DNA of 5,327 nucleotides from Alphaproteobacteria bacterium. GTDB lineage: Bacteria; Pseudomonadota; Alphaproteobacteria; Micavibrionales; UBA2020. A program made the translations under genes and the position numbers. The stretch lies in NCBI GenBank assembly GCA_023136145.1, contig JAGLRU010000037.1, positions 1-5,327 of the forward strand, given 5' to 3'. Below are positions 4,795 to 5,327 of the stretch, one piece after another. The notes beneath the pieces were generated by a model, which saw nothing but the letters and a program-made list of their open reading frames with translations, made no database searches and was not told the DNA's origin. The stretch's first letter is position 1. Every line of letters begins with the position of its first letter.

Positions 4795-5327
4795 ATGACA
4801 ACAAGCATAGCAGGCAATCCGGCGACGACTTTTGCAACCCCCACAGCGGCAACACCAACAACGGCACCGGAAACAGTCGCCGCCAAAGATTCAACTATGC
4901 TCAATCAGAACTTTGACCAGTTTCTACTACTACTTACTACACAGCTCAAGAATCAAGACCCACTCGCACCGATGGACTCCACACAATTCACAAACCAGCT
5001 TGTTAGCTTTTCCGGTGTAGAGCAGCAAATAAAAATGAACGATACCATGTCTAAAATGCTAGATATGTCACAAACCAACCAGACCACGCTGGGTCTTAGC
5101 TATATCGGGCTAAATGTAGCTCTGGATGGAAACCAGTTCGAATATCCTGGCTCCGGCGTCATGCAAATGTCATACAATATGCCTTCAGATGCAGCCGCCG
5201 GAACCGTAACCATTCTCGACAAAGACAGCAACGTCGTCTATTCGCAGAACGCGGAACTCTCCACTGGAAAACACAAATTCTATTGGAGCGGTCAGGATCA
5301 AAACGGCACACCAGCTCCTGCAGGAGC
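4795..5327 (+). CDS. flgD: Flagellar hook cap / basal-body rod modification protein FlgD, 3'-truncated by the window edge
   Basis: FlgD forms the cap at the tip of the growing hook and directs addition of FlgE; it is exported by the flagellar type III system. The visible 177 codons have no stop. After an Ala/Thr/Pro-rich lead (1-33) comes the family hallmark FDQFLLLLTTQLKNQDPLAPMD (40-61), then STQFTNQLVSFSGVEQQI (62-79) and an oligomerisation helix to about 100. The second half (about 104-177) fits the FlgD C-terminal beta domains: SYIGLNVALDGNQ, a strand pair around GTVTILDKDSNVVYSQ, and GKHKFYWSGQDQNGTPAPAG, the conserved W-x-G-x-D-x-N-G-x-P turn. FlgD proteins are usually 220 or more residues, so some 40-60 residues lie beyond the window. 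AGGAGA (4781-4786) overlaps the fliK stop, 8 nt from the ATG, so it probably shares the fliK transcript. Confidence 0.95.
   Translation, partial: MTTSIAGNPATTFATPTAATPTTAPETVAAKDSTMLNQNFDQFLLLLTTQLKNQDPLAPMDSTQFTNQLVSFSGVEQQIKMNDTMSKMLDMSQTNQTTLGLSYIGLNVALDGNQFEYPGSGVMQMSYNMPSDAAAGTVTILDKDSNVVYSQNAELSTGKHKFYWSGQDQNGTPAPAG

Noticed and set aside
4832..5020. Open frame of 62 codons within flgD
   Set aside because: It is out of frame with flgD, whose conserved domains are continuous through this stretch.

Overview
This 5.3 kb window is a piece of a flagellar gene cluster from an alphaproteobacterium. Three things point to that class. FliX is known only from alphaproteobacteria. DksA has lost three of its four zinc-finger cysteines, as alphaproteobacterial DksA proteins do. 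FlgJ is the short form without a muramidase domain. The base composition looks balanced to slightly AT-rich, so this is probably not Caulobacter itself; a Rhodospirillales-like or related free-living lineage is possible, but the sequence does not settle it.

Layout: two genes run leftward, fliX (592-1029) and then dksA (40-483). A 199-bp divergent control region (1030-1228) separates them from a rightward set: flgI (P-ring), flgJ (short rod-binding protein), a FlgN/FlbY-like coiled-coil protein, fliK (hook length control) and flgD (hook cap), which runs off the right edge. The gaps within flgI-flgJ-flgN-like are 1 and 12 bp, and fliK-flgD is 12 bp. The 67-bp gap before fliK holds its own promoter.

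The most informative part is the regulation. Two well-formed sigma-54 (-24/-12) promoters, both starting TGGCATG and both with correct GG-to-GC spacing, lie before flgI (1152-1167) and fliK (3194-3209). A 13-bp palindrome (1067-1079) about 105 bp upstream of the predicted flgI start site is a good candidate for the sigma-54 activator's enhancer. In Caulobacter that activator is FlbD, whose activity is controlled by FliX. The FliX gene here is transcribed divergently from the same control region, so the palindrome may couple early (fliX) and late (flgI, fliK) flagellar gene expression. The flgI leader also contains an 8-bp perfect stem-loop directly before the ribosome binding site.

The gene products fit one assembly sequence: FlgJ and FlgI complete the rod and P-ring, FlgD caps the growing hook, FliK measures hook length and triggers the export switch, and the FlgN-like protein probably handles late export substrates. 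I saw no mobile element, CRISPR array, RNA gene or unknown defence or metabolic system. No stretch over 300 bp lacks a gene.
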